Below, one piece after another: positions 7,057-15,083 of a DNA stretch of 25,685 nucleotides. The DNA is from Longimicrobiales bacterium (GTDB taxonomy: Bacteria; Gemmatimonadota; Gemmatimonadetes; Longimicrobiales; Gaopeijiaceae): the NCBI GenBank assembly GCA_028280205.1, contig JANQME010000046.1:1-25685 (forward strand), in the 5' to 3' direction. Position 1 is the stretch's first letter, and the number at the start of each line of letters is the position of its first letter. The notes under the pieces were generated by a model, which saw only the letters and a program-made list of their open reading frames with translations, had not been told where the DNA came from and did not search any database. The position numbers and the translations under genes are program-made.

Positions 7057-7962
7057 CTAGGGCGTCAGCGTCCTCGCCAGGTACGCCTTGAGCCGTTCCC
7101 ACGCGTCGAGGGCGGCCGGGCCCCGGGTCTCCTCGTCCTGATCGACGTGCAGCCAGAAGCCGTGGTTCACGTCGTCGTAGATGTGGAGATCGTGCTCGAT
7201 GCCAGCCGCGCGCAGCGCCGCCTCGAACGCGTCGACCTGCTCGGGTGATGGCCCGCGGTCGAGCCGCGCGAATGTTCCGTACACCTCGTGGTCCATTCCG
7301 GCGAGCACCTCGGGATCGTCCACCAGGCGTCCGTAGAAGATGGCCGTCGCTTCGTGGTTCGTTCCATCGAGCCCGAAGGAGAGCGCCACCCCGCCGCCGA
7401 AGCACCATCCCATCGCTCCGACCCGGCCGGTCACGTCCGGGCGGGCTTTCAGGAACGCGACGGCCGCGTCCAGGTTCGCCACCACGGCCGGCATGTCGGC
7501 CATCGCCTCCTGCACGAGGGCCATGTTCTCCTCGGGATTGCTCCCCGTACGGCCTGCGTACAGATCCGCGGCGAGCGTGACGTACCCCTCGGCGGCGAAG
7601 TCGTCGGCGACCTGACGGATGCGATCGACGAGGCCGTTCCACTCGTGGATGATGACGAGTGCCGGGAACGGACCCTCCCCATCCGGAACCGCGAGGTAGC
7701 CGCGCGTGGCCGCGTCGCCCTCGACGTACGGCACGTCCGTTCCCTCCAGCGCCCCACCGTTCCCCAGGATCGCCGCCGGCAGCTCGCCGGCCGCGGTGGG
7801 GGCCCGTGTGACACGCGGCTCGTCCACGGAGGTGGCTGCCTCCGGATCGGGGGACGGCTCGGGCGCGTCCGAACCCGACCCGCACCCGGCCGCCGCGAGC
7901 CCGCACAGGAGGGGGAGGATGAAGTGCGCGCGGCCGAGGGGCATGAGCGAACTGCGGGTCAT
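7057..7962 (-). CDS. Dienelactone hydrolase family lipoprotein
   Basis: An exported hydrolase of 301 residues. It starts with a lipoprotein signal (lipobox AAAGC, Cys27) and a Ser/Pro/Glu-rich linker. The DLH domain (about 85-300) shows HEWNGLVDRIR with the conserved Glu107, the cysteine nucleophile elbow GAMGWCFGGG (Cys187), an acidic residue near GTFARLD (Asp235), and VNHGFW (His267). Cys-Asp-His is the catalytic triad of dienelactone hydrolases, which open lactone rings or cleave related esters. Because it is anchored outside the cytoplasm it is unlikely to serve chlorocatechol breakdown in the classic way. The start at 7962 has a short GGAG upstream. A much longer open frame upstream on this strand is a GC-rich artefact crossing the cytochrome genes. 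Confidence 0.9.
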   Translation of the reverse strand: MTRSSLMPLGRAHFILPLLCGLAAAGCGSGSDAPEPSPDPEAATSVDEPRVTRAPTAAGELPAAILGNGGALEGTDVPYVEGDAATRGYLAVPDGEGPFPALVIIHEWNGLVDRIRQVADDFAAEGYVTLAADLYAGRTGSNPEENMALVQEAMADMPAVVANLDAAVAFLKARPDVTGRVGAMGWCFGGGVALSFGLDGTNHEATAIFYGRLVDDPEVLAGMDHEVYGTFARLDRGPSPEQVDAFEAALRAAGIEHDLHIYDDVNHGFWLHVDQDEETRGPAALDAWERLKAYLARTLTP

Positions 7963-8154
7963 CACGGGAACTCCGGGCCGATGGATCGGGGCCGGACAAT
8001 GTGGTCCATCGTCTTGCCTTCCCGCCATGACCCCTTCATATCCTTCGGTCCGTCCGTGACGATACGGACGCCGGAACCGCCGACGTGCGGAGAAGTACCA
8101 ATGCCACCCGGTGCCCGAGGCACCCTTCCGAAGATCACGGAGGTCCGTTCCACG

Positions 8155-8553
8155 ATGAAGCTTCGATCCGACGTCTTCGCCGCCCTCGCCCTTCTTGCGG
8201 GGATCGGTCTCGCCGCTCAGGCCGGTGCGGAGGTCGAGCGCCCGCTCGTCGAGTCTGCGGCCGCGAGTCACAACGCGGTTTCGTTCGCCGATGAAGTGAT
8301 GCCGATCCTCGAGCAGCACTGCGTGGAGTGCCACAGCGAAGAAAACGCGGAGCTCGGTCTGCGACTCGACTCGTACGAGGGCGTCATGGCCGGCTCCGAC
8401 TACGGAACCGTGGTCGAGGTCGGGGACCCGGATGGGAGCCTCCTCGTCGACATGATCGCCTCGGGCGACATGCCGGAGGACGGCGATCCGGTGCCCGCCG
8501 ATGAGCTCGAGGTCATCCGGACCTGGATCTCCGAAGGCGCGGAGAACAACTAG
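8155..8553 (+). CDS. Exported monohaem c-type cytochrome, Planctomycete-type domain
   Basis: A 132-residue protein with a typical signal peptide (cleavage near AQAGA, residue 25). The domain has one haem site, HCVECHS (C56, C59, H60), and a candidate axial methionine in SGDMPEDGDPVP (M106). The FADEVMPILEQHCVECH start and the RTWISEGA end match the PSCyt1 type of cytochrome domain. GGAGG lies 11 bases before the ATG at 8155; an in-frame ATG at 8101 also has GGAG upstream but gives a poorer signal peptide. It is convergent with the cytochrome bc genes, 29 bases apart, so it may take electrons from that complex. That pairing is inference. Confidence 0.85.
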   Translation: MKLRSDVFAALALLAGIGLAAQAGAEVERPLVESAAASHNAVSFADEVMPILEQHCVECHSEENAELGLRLDSYEGVMAGSDYGTVVEVGDPDGSLLVDMIASGDMPEDGDPVPADELEVIRTWISEGAENN

Positions 8554-8582
8554 GGCCGGCGCCGCAGGACCGAACGGGCTGG

Positions 8583-10373
8583 TCAGTGGGCGGTGGTCGC
8601 TGCGTACCAGTCCCGCCGTAGCCAGTCCGCCACGAGGCCCATCTCGCGCGGCGTGAGGGTCTCGTCGACGCCGAAGGACGGCATGCGATCGTTGTCCTCG
8701 CCGTAGTACTCCGGTTCGGTCGGATCGTGGAGCATGCCGAGGATCCACGCGCGTGAGCCCCAGCCCGTCAGACGCGGGACGTCCTCGTCCCCTTCGTACT
8801 GGCGGAAGGTATGGCAGCGAACGCAGTTGATCGCTTCGGAGCCGATGAGCTCGCGGCCCTCCGCGATCGCTTCCGCGTCGGCCGAGTCCGCACCGGCCTG
8901 GTAGGGGAGTCCCGCCTCGGCCGAGACCGCGAGCACGACCTTCTCGAGGTCGTCGCGCTCCTTGTCGGTCAAGCGAGGGAGCCCGCGGGTGACGAAGCGC
9001 ACCATCCGACCCCGGACGTGTGCGGTGCCGCCGAAGTACTCCTCGGTCCCGACCCGGTCGCCGTCGAGGATTCCGCGCAGCCACTCGCGGCTGCCGAAGC
9101 CGGCCAGGTCGGACGCCGACGGCTCGTCCGCCGGGATGGTGCCGAGCCCGTCGTGGCCCTCGAAGCGGTGACAACTCGCACAGTTCGCCGCGAAGATCTT
9201 CGGACCCTGCGTGAGCGGGTCGTCGCGCAGCATCGCGAGGCCTCCCGCGCCCGGAATGCCGCGCGGGGACGCCGCGAGCTCCGCCGCACGATGCGCCTCG
9301 GCCTCGGCCTCGGCTTGCGCCGCCCGGAAGTCCGGATCGGTTGCGTCTTCCACTCGTGCGAGCCAGGTGAGCAGCACGATGCCGCCCAGAATCGCGGCCC
9401 CCACACCGAGGTTGAAGCGGTGGCCGAGCTTCCACTTCCCGATGATCGGCATCGCCGCGACGAGGCCGAAGACCATGCCCGGGATCACCTGGGCACCCAC
9501 CACCTCCCACCCGGCCGGGAAGTACTTCAGCCACTGGAAGAGGAAGAGGAAGTACCACTCCGGGCGCGCGGCCGAGTACGGCTCGCTCGGATCGGCCGGC
9601 GCTCCCAGGTGGGCTCCGCCGGTCCAGAGAACGAGGCCGAGGACCGTCGCCATCACGACGAGCGAAGCCACTCCGTCCTTCAGCACCTGATCCGGCCAGA
9701 ACATGCCGGCCGGCTTCCGCTCGTGCTTCTCGGGAACGGTCACGCCGTGTCGGCGGAAGAGGTAGATATGTCCCACGACCAGGAGCACCATTCCCGCGGG
9801 GAGCACGCCCGCGTGCAGCGCGAAGAAGCGGGTCAGTGTGTGGTGGCCGTACTCGCTCCCCCCCACGAGAAGCTGCTGCATCGCGGGCCCGACCACGGGC
9901 GTCATCGACGCGATGCTCGTCGCGACCTTGGTGGCCCAGAAGCCCTTCTGATCCCAGGGGAGCAGGTAGCCCGTCAGCGAGAGGCCGAGCACCAGGCCGA
10001 GCAGCGCGAGCCCGAACCAGAAGTTCACCTCGCGGGGCGCGCGGTACGCCCCGTCGATCATCACCTGCATCAGATGAAGAACGAGCAGGACGATCATCGC
10101 CTGCGCCATGTAGTGGTGGATTCCGCGGAGGAGCCACCCGCCCAGCATCTGGTTCTGGATGTAGTAGACCGACTCCCACGCGCCCTGGGCGTTCGCGCTG
10201 TACGCTGCCCACAGGACGATCCCCGTGACGAGCTGAACGAAGAACGCGAAGGTCAGGGTGCTGCCCCAGATGTAGCGCCAGCGGGCGCCACCGGGGATGT
10301 GCTCGTAGAGCGCGCCGCGGACGAGCGCGCGCACGCCGGTCCGGTCGTCGAGCCAATCGATGATGGATCGCAT
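8583..10373 (-). CDS. Cytochrome b6/subunit IV fused to a dihaem cytochrome c
   Basis: Core subunit (596 residues) of a quinol:cytochrome c reductase. Residues 1-215 are cytochrome b6-like, with the haem b histidines in RGIHHY (H86) and LHLMQ (H100), ALHAG (H187) and GHIY (H202), and PWDQKGFW near 139-146. Residues about 225-340 resemble subunit IV and carry the quinol-oxidising PEWY motif (271-274). After a charged Ala/Glu linker (345-370) come two c-type haem sites, CASCH (398-402) and CVRCH (517-521), with M564 in DRMPSFG as a likely axial ligand of the second. So b6, subunit IV and the cytochrome c1 role are all in one chain. Its ATG is eight bases after the Rieske stop, so the two genes form an operon. 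Confidence 0.93.
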   Translation of the reverse strand: MRSIIDWLDDRTGVRALVRGALYEHIPGGARWRYIWGSTLTFAFFVQLVTGIVLWAAYSANAQGAWESVYYIQNQMLGGWLLRGIHHYMAQAMIVLLVLHLMQVMIDGAYRAPREVNFWFGLALLGLVLGLSLTGYLLPWDQKGFWATKVATSIASMTPVVGPAMQQLLVGGSEYGHHTLTRFFALHAGVLPAGMVLLVVGHIYLFRRHGVTVPEKHERKPAGMFWPDQVLKDGVASLVVMATVLGLVLWTGGAHLGAPADPSEPYSAARPEWYFLFLFQWLKYFPAGWEVVGAQVIPGMVFGLVAAMPIIGKWKLGHRFNLGVGAAILGGIVLLTWLARVEDATDPDFRAAQAEAEAEAHRAAELAASPRGIPGAGGLAMLRDDPLTQGPKIFAANCASCHRFEGHDGLGTIPADEPSASDLAGFGSREWLRGILDGDRVGTEEYFGGTAHVRGRMVRFVTRGLPRLTDKERDDLEKVVLAVSAEAGLPYQAGADSADAEAIAEGRELIGSEAINCVRCHTFRQYEGDEDVPRLTGWGSRAWILGMLHDPTEPEYYGEDNDRMPSFGVDETLTPREMGLVADWLRRDWYAATTAH

Positions 10374-10381
10374 GTGTGCCG

Positions 10382-11014
10382 TCAGACCGGAGTCTTTTCT
10401 TCGCGTCCGGGCAGGAAGTGCTGGAAGCGCACCCAGACCTCGTCTCCGTTCCGCACCTCCACGTCGAGAGCATCCATGTCGCGTGGGCTCGGACTGGCCG
10501 GATCGTCGACTGCGCCGTCCAGATCGAAGCTGCTCTTGTGGCAGGGGCAGGCGAATCCCGCGCGATCGGGCGCCATGCCGACGAAGCAGCCGGCGTGCGG
10601 ACAGACGGTGTTGAGCGCGACGATCCCGTCGTCGGTGCGTCGCAGGTAAACCGCGCCGACCGGGGTATCCGCGTACGTCGCCCAGGCGTCCGTGCGGTCC
10701 TTCGTCACCGTGAACTTCTTCGGCGTCCCGTCCTCCGGGATCGCCGACAGCCGCGTGACGAGCGTCAGGTCCGAAGAAGAGGTGCGCCGGCGGAGCGGGT
10801 CGAGGAGCGCGGCGGCCCCGGCTGTGATGGGGACGAGCGACGCGACCGCTCCCAGTACGGCTGCGACGGTGCCCGCGAGAAAGCTCCGGCGCGGGGCTCC
10901 GGGGGGCTCGGACTCTAGTTCGGCCCCAAGGGGTTTCCCGGAGCCGCCGGGACTCTCGGAGCCGGTCGGGCCCTCGGAGCCGGTCGAAGCGGCGTCGGAG
11001 GTGTCTTCGCTCAT
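10382..11014 (-). CDS. Rieske iron-sulphur protein of the bc complex
   Basis: A 210-residue Rieske 2Fe-2S subunit that passes electrons from quinol to the c-type haems. The cluster motifs are CPHAGC (C138, H140, C143) and CPCHKSSF (C156, C158, H159), giving two Cys and two His ligands plus the usual disulphide pair. A twin-arginine motif (RRSFLAG, 42-48) precedes one hydrophobic helix, so export and anchoring by the Tat route are likely. Before it lies an unusual 40-residue Ser/Gly/Glu/Pro-rich N-terminal tail. The ATG at 11014 gives this start; the frame further upstream has no family similarity. It is the first gene of the two-gene operon with the cytochrome b-c fusion and is divergent from the M1 peptidase. 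Confidence 0.93.
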   Translation of the reverse strand: MSEDTSDAASTGSEGPTGSESPGGSGKPLGAELESEPPGAPRRSFLAGTVAAVLGAVASLVPITAGAAALLDPLRRRTSSSDLTLVTRLSAIPEDGTPKKFTVTKDRTDAWATYADTPVGAVYLRRTDDGIVALNTVCPHAGCFVGMAPDRAGFACPCHKSSFDLDGAVDDPASPSPRDMDALDVEVRNGDEVWVRFQHFLPGREEKTPV

Positions 11015-11173
11015 CAGGTCGCGTTCGGGGGGTGGTCCGACAGCAAGAAGTACCCCGGATCGTACGGGGTGTTGAGCCGATCGCCAGCCCCGGAGCGGGG
11101 AAACGGGACACGATGGCCCCGGCTCGCCCCGGACGTCATGTTCCGGACCCGATCGTCCGACCACCGGAGGCCC

Positions 11174-12844
11174 ATGCGCACGCCAGCAGCCGTCATCGCC
11201 GTCCTGCTCGCGAGCGGGCCCACCTTTTCGACGGAACCGGGCCGTGCGGTCGGTCCGGCGCTCGACGACTATCCGCGCCGGATCGGGATCGATGTCGAGC
11301 ACTATCGCTTCGAGATCGATCTGTCCGATGAGAGCGACCGCATCGAGGCGACGGCGACGGTCACCGTACGGTTCACCGCCAACGGGGTGGCTCAGTTACC
11401 CCTGGACCTCGTGGCGGCGTCACCGGACGGCACGGGCATGACGGTCGCCGGCGTCACCGCGAACGGCACCGGCCTGCCCTTCGCGCACGAAGCCGACGTG
11501 CTCACGATCGACCTGCCGGCGGCGGGGCGTGCGGGAGAGCGGGAGTTGGTGACAGTCCGGTACGCCGGCGTGCCGGCCGCCGGCTTGCGCGCCGGTCCCA
11601 ACGTGCACGGGGATCGGACCTTCTTTTCCGACAACTGGCCGAACCGTGCCCGGCACTGGCTCCCGACGATCGACCACCCCTACGACAAGGCGACGAGCGA
11701 GATGCTCGTGACCGCGCCGGCGCACTACCAGGTGGTGTCGAACGGCGTCCTCGTGGAGGAGACCGACCGTCCCGGTGGAGACCGACTCACGCACTGGCGC
11801 CAGTCGGTCCCGATCGCCACGTGGCTGTTCGTGCTGGGGGTCGCGCGCTTCGCGGTCCAGCACGTCGGCGACTTCCGCGGACGGCCGATCCAGACGTGGG
11901 TGTACCCCCAGGATCGGGAGGCCGGCTTCCACGACTTCGCGGTCCCGACGAAGGCGGCGATGGAGTTCTACCACGACCGGGTGGGCCCGTTCGCGTACGA
12001 GAAGCTGGCCAACATCACCTCGCCGGTGACGGGCGGCGGGATGGAGGCCGCGACGGCGATCATGTACCACGAGAGCTCGGTCACGGGCGAGCGTCCGGTG
12101 CGCTGGCGGAACGTGGTCATCCACGAGGTGGCGCATCAGTGGTTCGGCAACGCCGTGACCGAGTCGGACTGGGACGACGTCTGGCTGAGCGAGGGCTTCG
12201 CCACGTACTTCACCCTCCTCTTCATCGAGCACGCGTACGGCCGGGACGAGTTCGTCGAGGGGCTCCGGAGCTCCGCGGACCGCGTCTTCGCTCAGTACGC
12301 GATCGACCCCGAGTACCGGATCGTCCACGACAACCTCTCCGACATGAGGCGGGTCACGAGCGGGGCGACGTACCAGAAGGGCTCGTGGGTCCTGCACATG
12401 CTGCGCAGCCGGCTCGGGGACGAGGCGTTCTGGGCCGGAATCCGCGCCTACTACGCCCGCTATGTGAACGGGAACGCCAGCACCGCGGACTTTCGGCGCG
12501 CGATGGAGGAGGCGTCCGGCGACGACCTCGGCGGCTTCTTCGACCAGTGGCTCTACCGCGGCGGCAACCCGCGCCTGGAAGGGTGGTGGGCGTACGACCC
12601 GACCGCCCGCGCCGTCCAGATCGAGCTCCGACAGACGCAGCCGTCGAGCACCACGTTCACGTTGCCGCTCGAGGTCGGCGTCCACTACGACGGTGCAGCC
12701 GCCCCGTCGCTCGTCGACACGCTGGACATCGACGCCCGCTTCCACCGGTTCGTCGTTCCGGTCGAGCGCGAGCCGTCCGGAATCACGCTCGATCCCGAAG
12801 TGAAGGCGCTCTTCCAGTCGAGCTTCGGGCCGAGGGGAGGCTGA
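11174..12844 (+). CDS. Exported M1 family metallopeptidase
   Basis: A zinc aminopeptidase-like enzyme of 556 residues. The zinc site is complete: HEVAH (H317, E318, H321) followed 19 residues later by E340 in WLSEGFATY, and a catalytic tyrosine fits GATYQKGSWV (Y400). The substrate-end motif reads GGMEA (288-292) where most members have GAMEN or GGMEN, so the final Asn is replaced by Ala. The N-terminal beta domain is present (about 38-245); the large C-terminal helical domain of classical aminopeptidase N is absent, as in shorter members. A weak signal peptide starts at ATG 11174 with GGAGG only three bases upstream; ATG 11138 is an alternative. Likely acts in the periplasm on peptides. Confidence 0.9.
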   Translation: MRTPAAVIAVLLASGPTFSTEPGRAVGPALDDYPRRIGIDVEHYRFEIDLSDESDRIEATATVTVRFTANGVAQLPLDLVAASPDGTGMTVAGVTANGTGLPFAHEADVLTIDLPAAGRAGERELVTVRYAGVPAAGLRAGPNVHGDRTFFSDNWPNRARHWLPTIDHPYDKATSEMLVTAPAHYQVVSNGVLVEETDRPGGDRLTHWRQSVPIATWLFVLGVARFAVQHVGDFRGRPIQTWVYPQDREAGFHDFAVPTKAAMEFYHDRVGPFAYEKLANITSPVTGGGMEAATAIMYHESSVTGERPVRWRNVVIHEVAHQWFGNAVTESDWDDVWLSEGFATYFTLLFIEHAYGRDEFVEGLRSSADRVFAQYAIDPEYRIVHDNLSDMRRVTSGATYQKGSWVLHMLRSRLGDEAFWAGIRAYYARYVNGNASTADFRRAMEEASGDDLGGFFDQWLYRGGNPRLEGWWAYDPTARAVQIELRQTQPSSTTFTLPLEVGVHYDGAAAPSLVDTLDIDARFHRFVVPVEREPSGITLDPEVKALFQSSFGPRGG

Positions 12845-12998
12845 CCGGCAGCCGACGGGCCGCGGCCGCAGCCAAGCCTGCCGACACGCTCGATCGGCGC
12901 CCCGCGGGCCCGGTGGCGCGTCCCGTCCCTCCGCCCCATACTCCCGCCCCCCGGACACCGACCCCAACGTCACGGACCCGCCGGCAGGAGTGTGCCTC

Positions 12999-13322
12999 AT
13001 GGCAGAGCGCTACGAGATCGACGCTCTGGAGATCCGTGAGCTGGTGCCGGGGCACCACGGGCGCTTTCTGCATACCGAGCACACCACCCAGGTGTACTGG
13101 GAGATCGAAGAGGGTGCGCGGCTCCCGGAGCACAGTCACCCTGCGGAACAGACGGTGCACATGCTGGAGGGGAGGTACGAGCTGACCGTCGACGGTACGC
13201 CACACGTCCTCGACGCCGGCGACGTCCTCGCGATCCCCGGAGGCGCGGCCCACTCCGGCCGGGCGCACACGGCCTGCCGCATCCTCGACGTATTCTCGCC
13301 GGTGCGGGAGGAGTACCGGTGA
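12999..13322 (+). CDS. Small single-domain cupin
   Basis: A 107-residue cytoplasmic cupin. Motif 1 is GARLPEHSHPAEQTVHMLEG (H45, H47, E50) and motif 2 is GDVLAIPGGAAHSGR (H85). Together they give a metal-binding site of His/His/Glu/His type. Cupins of this size are often sugar or polyketide binding proteins, dioxygenase-like or regulatory; the sequence does not decide. AGGAG sits eight bases before the ATG at 12999. It ends one base pair group before the DUF1028 gene and is probably co-transcribed with it. The 155 bases upstream hold no clear gene. Confidence 0.88.
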   Translation: MAERYEIDALEIRELVPGHHGRFLHTEHTTQVYWEIEEGARLPEHSHPAEQTVHMLEGRYELTVDGTPHVLDAGDVLAIPGGAAHSGRAHTACRILDVFSPVREEYR

Positions 13323-13344
13323 GTTGGGGTGGAGCGGTGAAGAG

Positions 13345-14283
13345 ATGCGTCCCGACGAGCCCGGCGGGGTGACGGTGAAACGGGTGAGCATCGTCTGGCC
13401 GTTGGCGGCGGTTCTGGTCGCCGTAGCGGCTGCGGACGAGCTGCGCACGAGCGACGCGACCGTCGGCCCGCCTCCGCCGGCCGTCGAGTCCCCGGTGCTG
13501 CCGGAGGCAACGGCGTCGCCCGAAGTCTCTGCGCCGCTCGAAGCCCCGATTTCGCCCGACCCGACGGATGCGGCGACGTCGGACTCCGCCGCCACCGATG
13601 CCGATTCCTGGCCGCCGGTCGCGACGTTCTCGATCCTCGGCCACGACCCGGAGACCGGAGAGGTCGGGGGAGCCGTGCAGTCGCGCGTCTTCTCTGTCGG
13701 CAACGGCGTGCTGTGGGCCGAGGCCGACGTCGGGGTCGTCGCCACCCAGGCGATCGTCGATGTGAGCTACGGGCCACGCGGACTCGAGCTTCTGCGCTCG
13801 GGGCTGGCGCCCGACGCCGTGGTGCGCGCGCTCCTCGACGGCGATCCCGACCCCCGCCCGGAGCGGTGGACCAAGAGCGGCCGACAGTTTACGGTCATGG
13901 ATGCGCACGGCCGCGTTTCGACCCACACGGGCCCGCGCGCATCCGACTGGGCGGGCCACCGGGTCGGGAGGCACGTCTCCGCACAGGGCAACATCCTCGC
14001 CGGCGCAGCGGTCGTGGACGACATGGTCGAAGCGTTCGAGACGACCGAGGGCCACCTCTCGCTCCGACTCCTCGCCGCTCTGGAGGCCGGACAGGCCGCA
14101 GGCGGCGACACGCGGGGCATGCAGTCCGCCGCGATGATCGTGGTGAAGCAGGACGGCGGCGTCTGGCTCAACAACGACGTGGTGCTTCGCCTCCAGGTCG
14201 ACGACTCCGAGCAGCCGATCGTCGAGCTGCGGCGCCTCGTCGAGATCGCCGCCCGGCAGCGGGAGCGGATCCGCGGGCGCTGA
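13345..14283 (+). CDS. DUF1028 (Ntn-hydrolase-like) exported protein
   Basis: A 312-residue protein from ATG 13345. The DUF1028 domain covers about 92-300: VATFSILGHDPETGEVGGAV, VGVVATQAIVDVSYGPRGLELL, a GRVSTHTG strand pair, SAQGNILAG and a late LNNDVVLRLQVDD. The family has an Ntn-hydrolase-like fold, and some members have a C-terminal peptidoglycan-binding part; that part is absent here. The first 90 residues are a hydrophobic stretch (VWPLAAVLVAVAAA) followed by a Pro/Ala/Ser/Thr linker, so it is exported or anchored. GTG 13375 would give a cleaner signal peptide and is a good alternative start. Its reaction is not established in the family. Confidence 0.82.
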   Translation: MRPDEPGGVTVKRVSIVWPLAAVLVAVAAADELRTSDATVGPPPPAVESPVLPEATASPEVSAPLEAPISPDPTDAATSDSAATDADSWPPVATFSILGHDPETGEVGGAVQSRVFSVGNGVLWAEADVGVVATQAIVDVSYGPRGLELLRSGLAPDAVVRALLDGDPDPRPERWTKSGRQFTVMDAHGRVSTHTGPRASDWAGHRVGRHVSAQGNILAGAAVVDDMVEAFETTEGHLSLRLLAALEAGQAAGGDTRGMQSAAMIVVKQDGGVWLNNDVVLRLQVDDSEQPIVELRRLVEIAARQRERIRGR

Positions 14284-14288
14284 GCGCT

Positions 14289-14307
14289 CCGCCGCTTTCC
14301 GCGGCGG
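14289..14307. terminator. Hairpin between convergent genes
   Basis: CCGCCGC (14289-14295), loop TTTCC, GCGGCGG (14301-14307) form a perfect seven-pair G/C stem right after the DUF1028 stop and before the end of the convergent gene. No T run follows directly, so it may be a weak or factor-assisted terminator. Confidence 0.3.
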
Positions 14308-14422
14308 CTGCGGGCCGGAGCGGGGTCGCGGGGCCTTCTTACCTCTCCCCGCGCAGGTGCATGCGGTTCCCCGCGACCCCTTTCAACTCGAAGCCCGGTC
14401 GAACGCCGACCCGGCGTGTGCG

Positions 14423-14827
14423 TCAGCCGCGTTCGATTTCCACCAGCGACTGGGCGAGGTCCGCTTCGAGCCACATGGTGACCCTGAGGTCCCGCTCGCT
14501 GTGGAGCACGCTCGTCTTGATGCCCCACTCGTCGGCGATCGGTGACCAGACCGGACTCGCCGGGAACACCTTGATGCGATATCCGTCCGCCGCAACGGAC
14601 TCCGGCACGTCGATCGAGCGCAACGCCCCGCGCGCGACCCGGCCGAGGCTGTGGAGCCTGCCGTCGGCGTCTTCCGCGAACACGCGCACGTCCGAGAGGT
14701 GATTGTTCATCACGTAGATCTCGGTCGGGTCGGGCTCATCGGGCCCGACGGCGGCGACCGGCGCAGCCGTCCCCAGCGCCAGCGCGAGCACGAGAGCTGC
14801 GCCGATCCTTCCCATCGTCGTCTTCAT
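14423..14827 (-). CDS. Small exported protein of unknown function
   Basis: A 134-residue protein with a clear signal peptide (LVLALALGTAAPVAA, cleavage near residue 26). The mature part begins with a strand-rich segment, EIYVMNNHLSDVRVFAEDAD, then RLHSLGRVARGALRSIDVP, and ends with alternating strands (DLRVTMWLEADL). The layout suggests a small beta-sandwich in the periplasm. No cysteines, no metal motif, no lipobox. GGAGG six bases before the ATG at 14827 fixes the start. It is convergent with the DUF1028 gene. I do not know a named family for it. Confidence 0.75.
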   Translation of the reverse strand: MKTTMGRIGAALVLALALGTAAPVAAVGPDEPDPTEIYVMNNHLSDVRVFAEDADGRLHSLGRVARGALRSIDVPESVAADGYRIKVFPASPVWSPIADEWGIKTSVLHSERDLRVTMWLEADLAQSLVEIERG

Positions 14828-15010
14828 CGTCTTCCTCCTCCTCCCACGAGTGGTGCGAGCCCCCCTGGACTCTCTCCGCGCGCCGCGAAAGCCTCTCCGT
14901 CGAGCACGCCACGGGACGATCCGTCCGCCCGTCTTCCGTTAGGACGAAATCCCCGGCCCCGGAGTTGCACGGCGGGTGCGCTTCACCGCACGTATTCCCC
15001 ATACGAGCGC

Positions 15011-15039
15011 GCGGGGCCCGATCTTTCGTCGGACCCCGC
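15011..15039 (-). terminator. Hairpin downstream of the bacilliredoxin gene
   Basis: GCGGGGCCCGA (15011-15021) and TCGGACCCCGC (15029-15039) form an eleven-pair stem around a seven-base loop. The single non-Watson-Crick pair is C-A in a plus-strand RNA but G-U in a minus-strand RNA, so the structure fits a minus transcript, 45 bases after the bacilliredoxin stop. No T run follows. Confidence 0.4.
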
Positions 15040-15083
15040 GTGTGGGTTCGGCGGCGGAACTCGGCTGGAGACAGGAGTCGCCG

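Noticed and set aside
7057..10473. A 1138-codon open frame on the minus strand covering the hydrolase and the cytochrome genes
   Set aside because: Only its last 301 codons (7962-7057) look like a protein. The rest is an Arg/Gly/Pro-rich shadow of the cytochrome b-c gene, as expected in GC-rich DNA with few stops.
8811..10649. A 612-codon plus-strand frame opposite the cytochrome b-c fusion
   Set aside because: Composition is His/Arg/Glu-rich without any domain pattern, while the minus strand carries haem and quinol motifs throughout.
11420..13000. A 526-codon minus-strand frame opposite the M1 peptidase
   Set aside because: It is the mirror of a well-supported gene with full zinc motifs; it has Val/Arg/Asp bias and no recognisable fold.
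14828..15083. Search for a gene in the 256-base gap
   Set aside because: No frame has a start with a ribosome binding site or a protein-like sequence; only the hairpin at 15011-15039 stands out.
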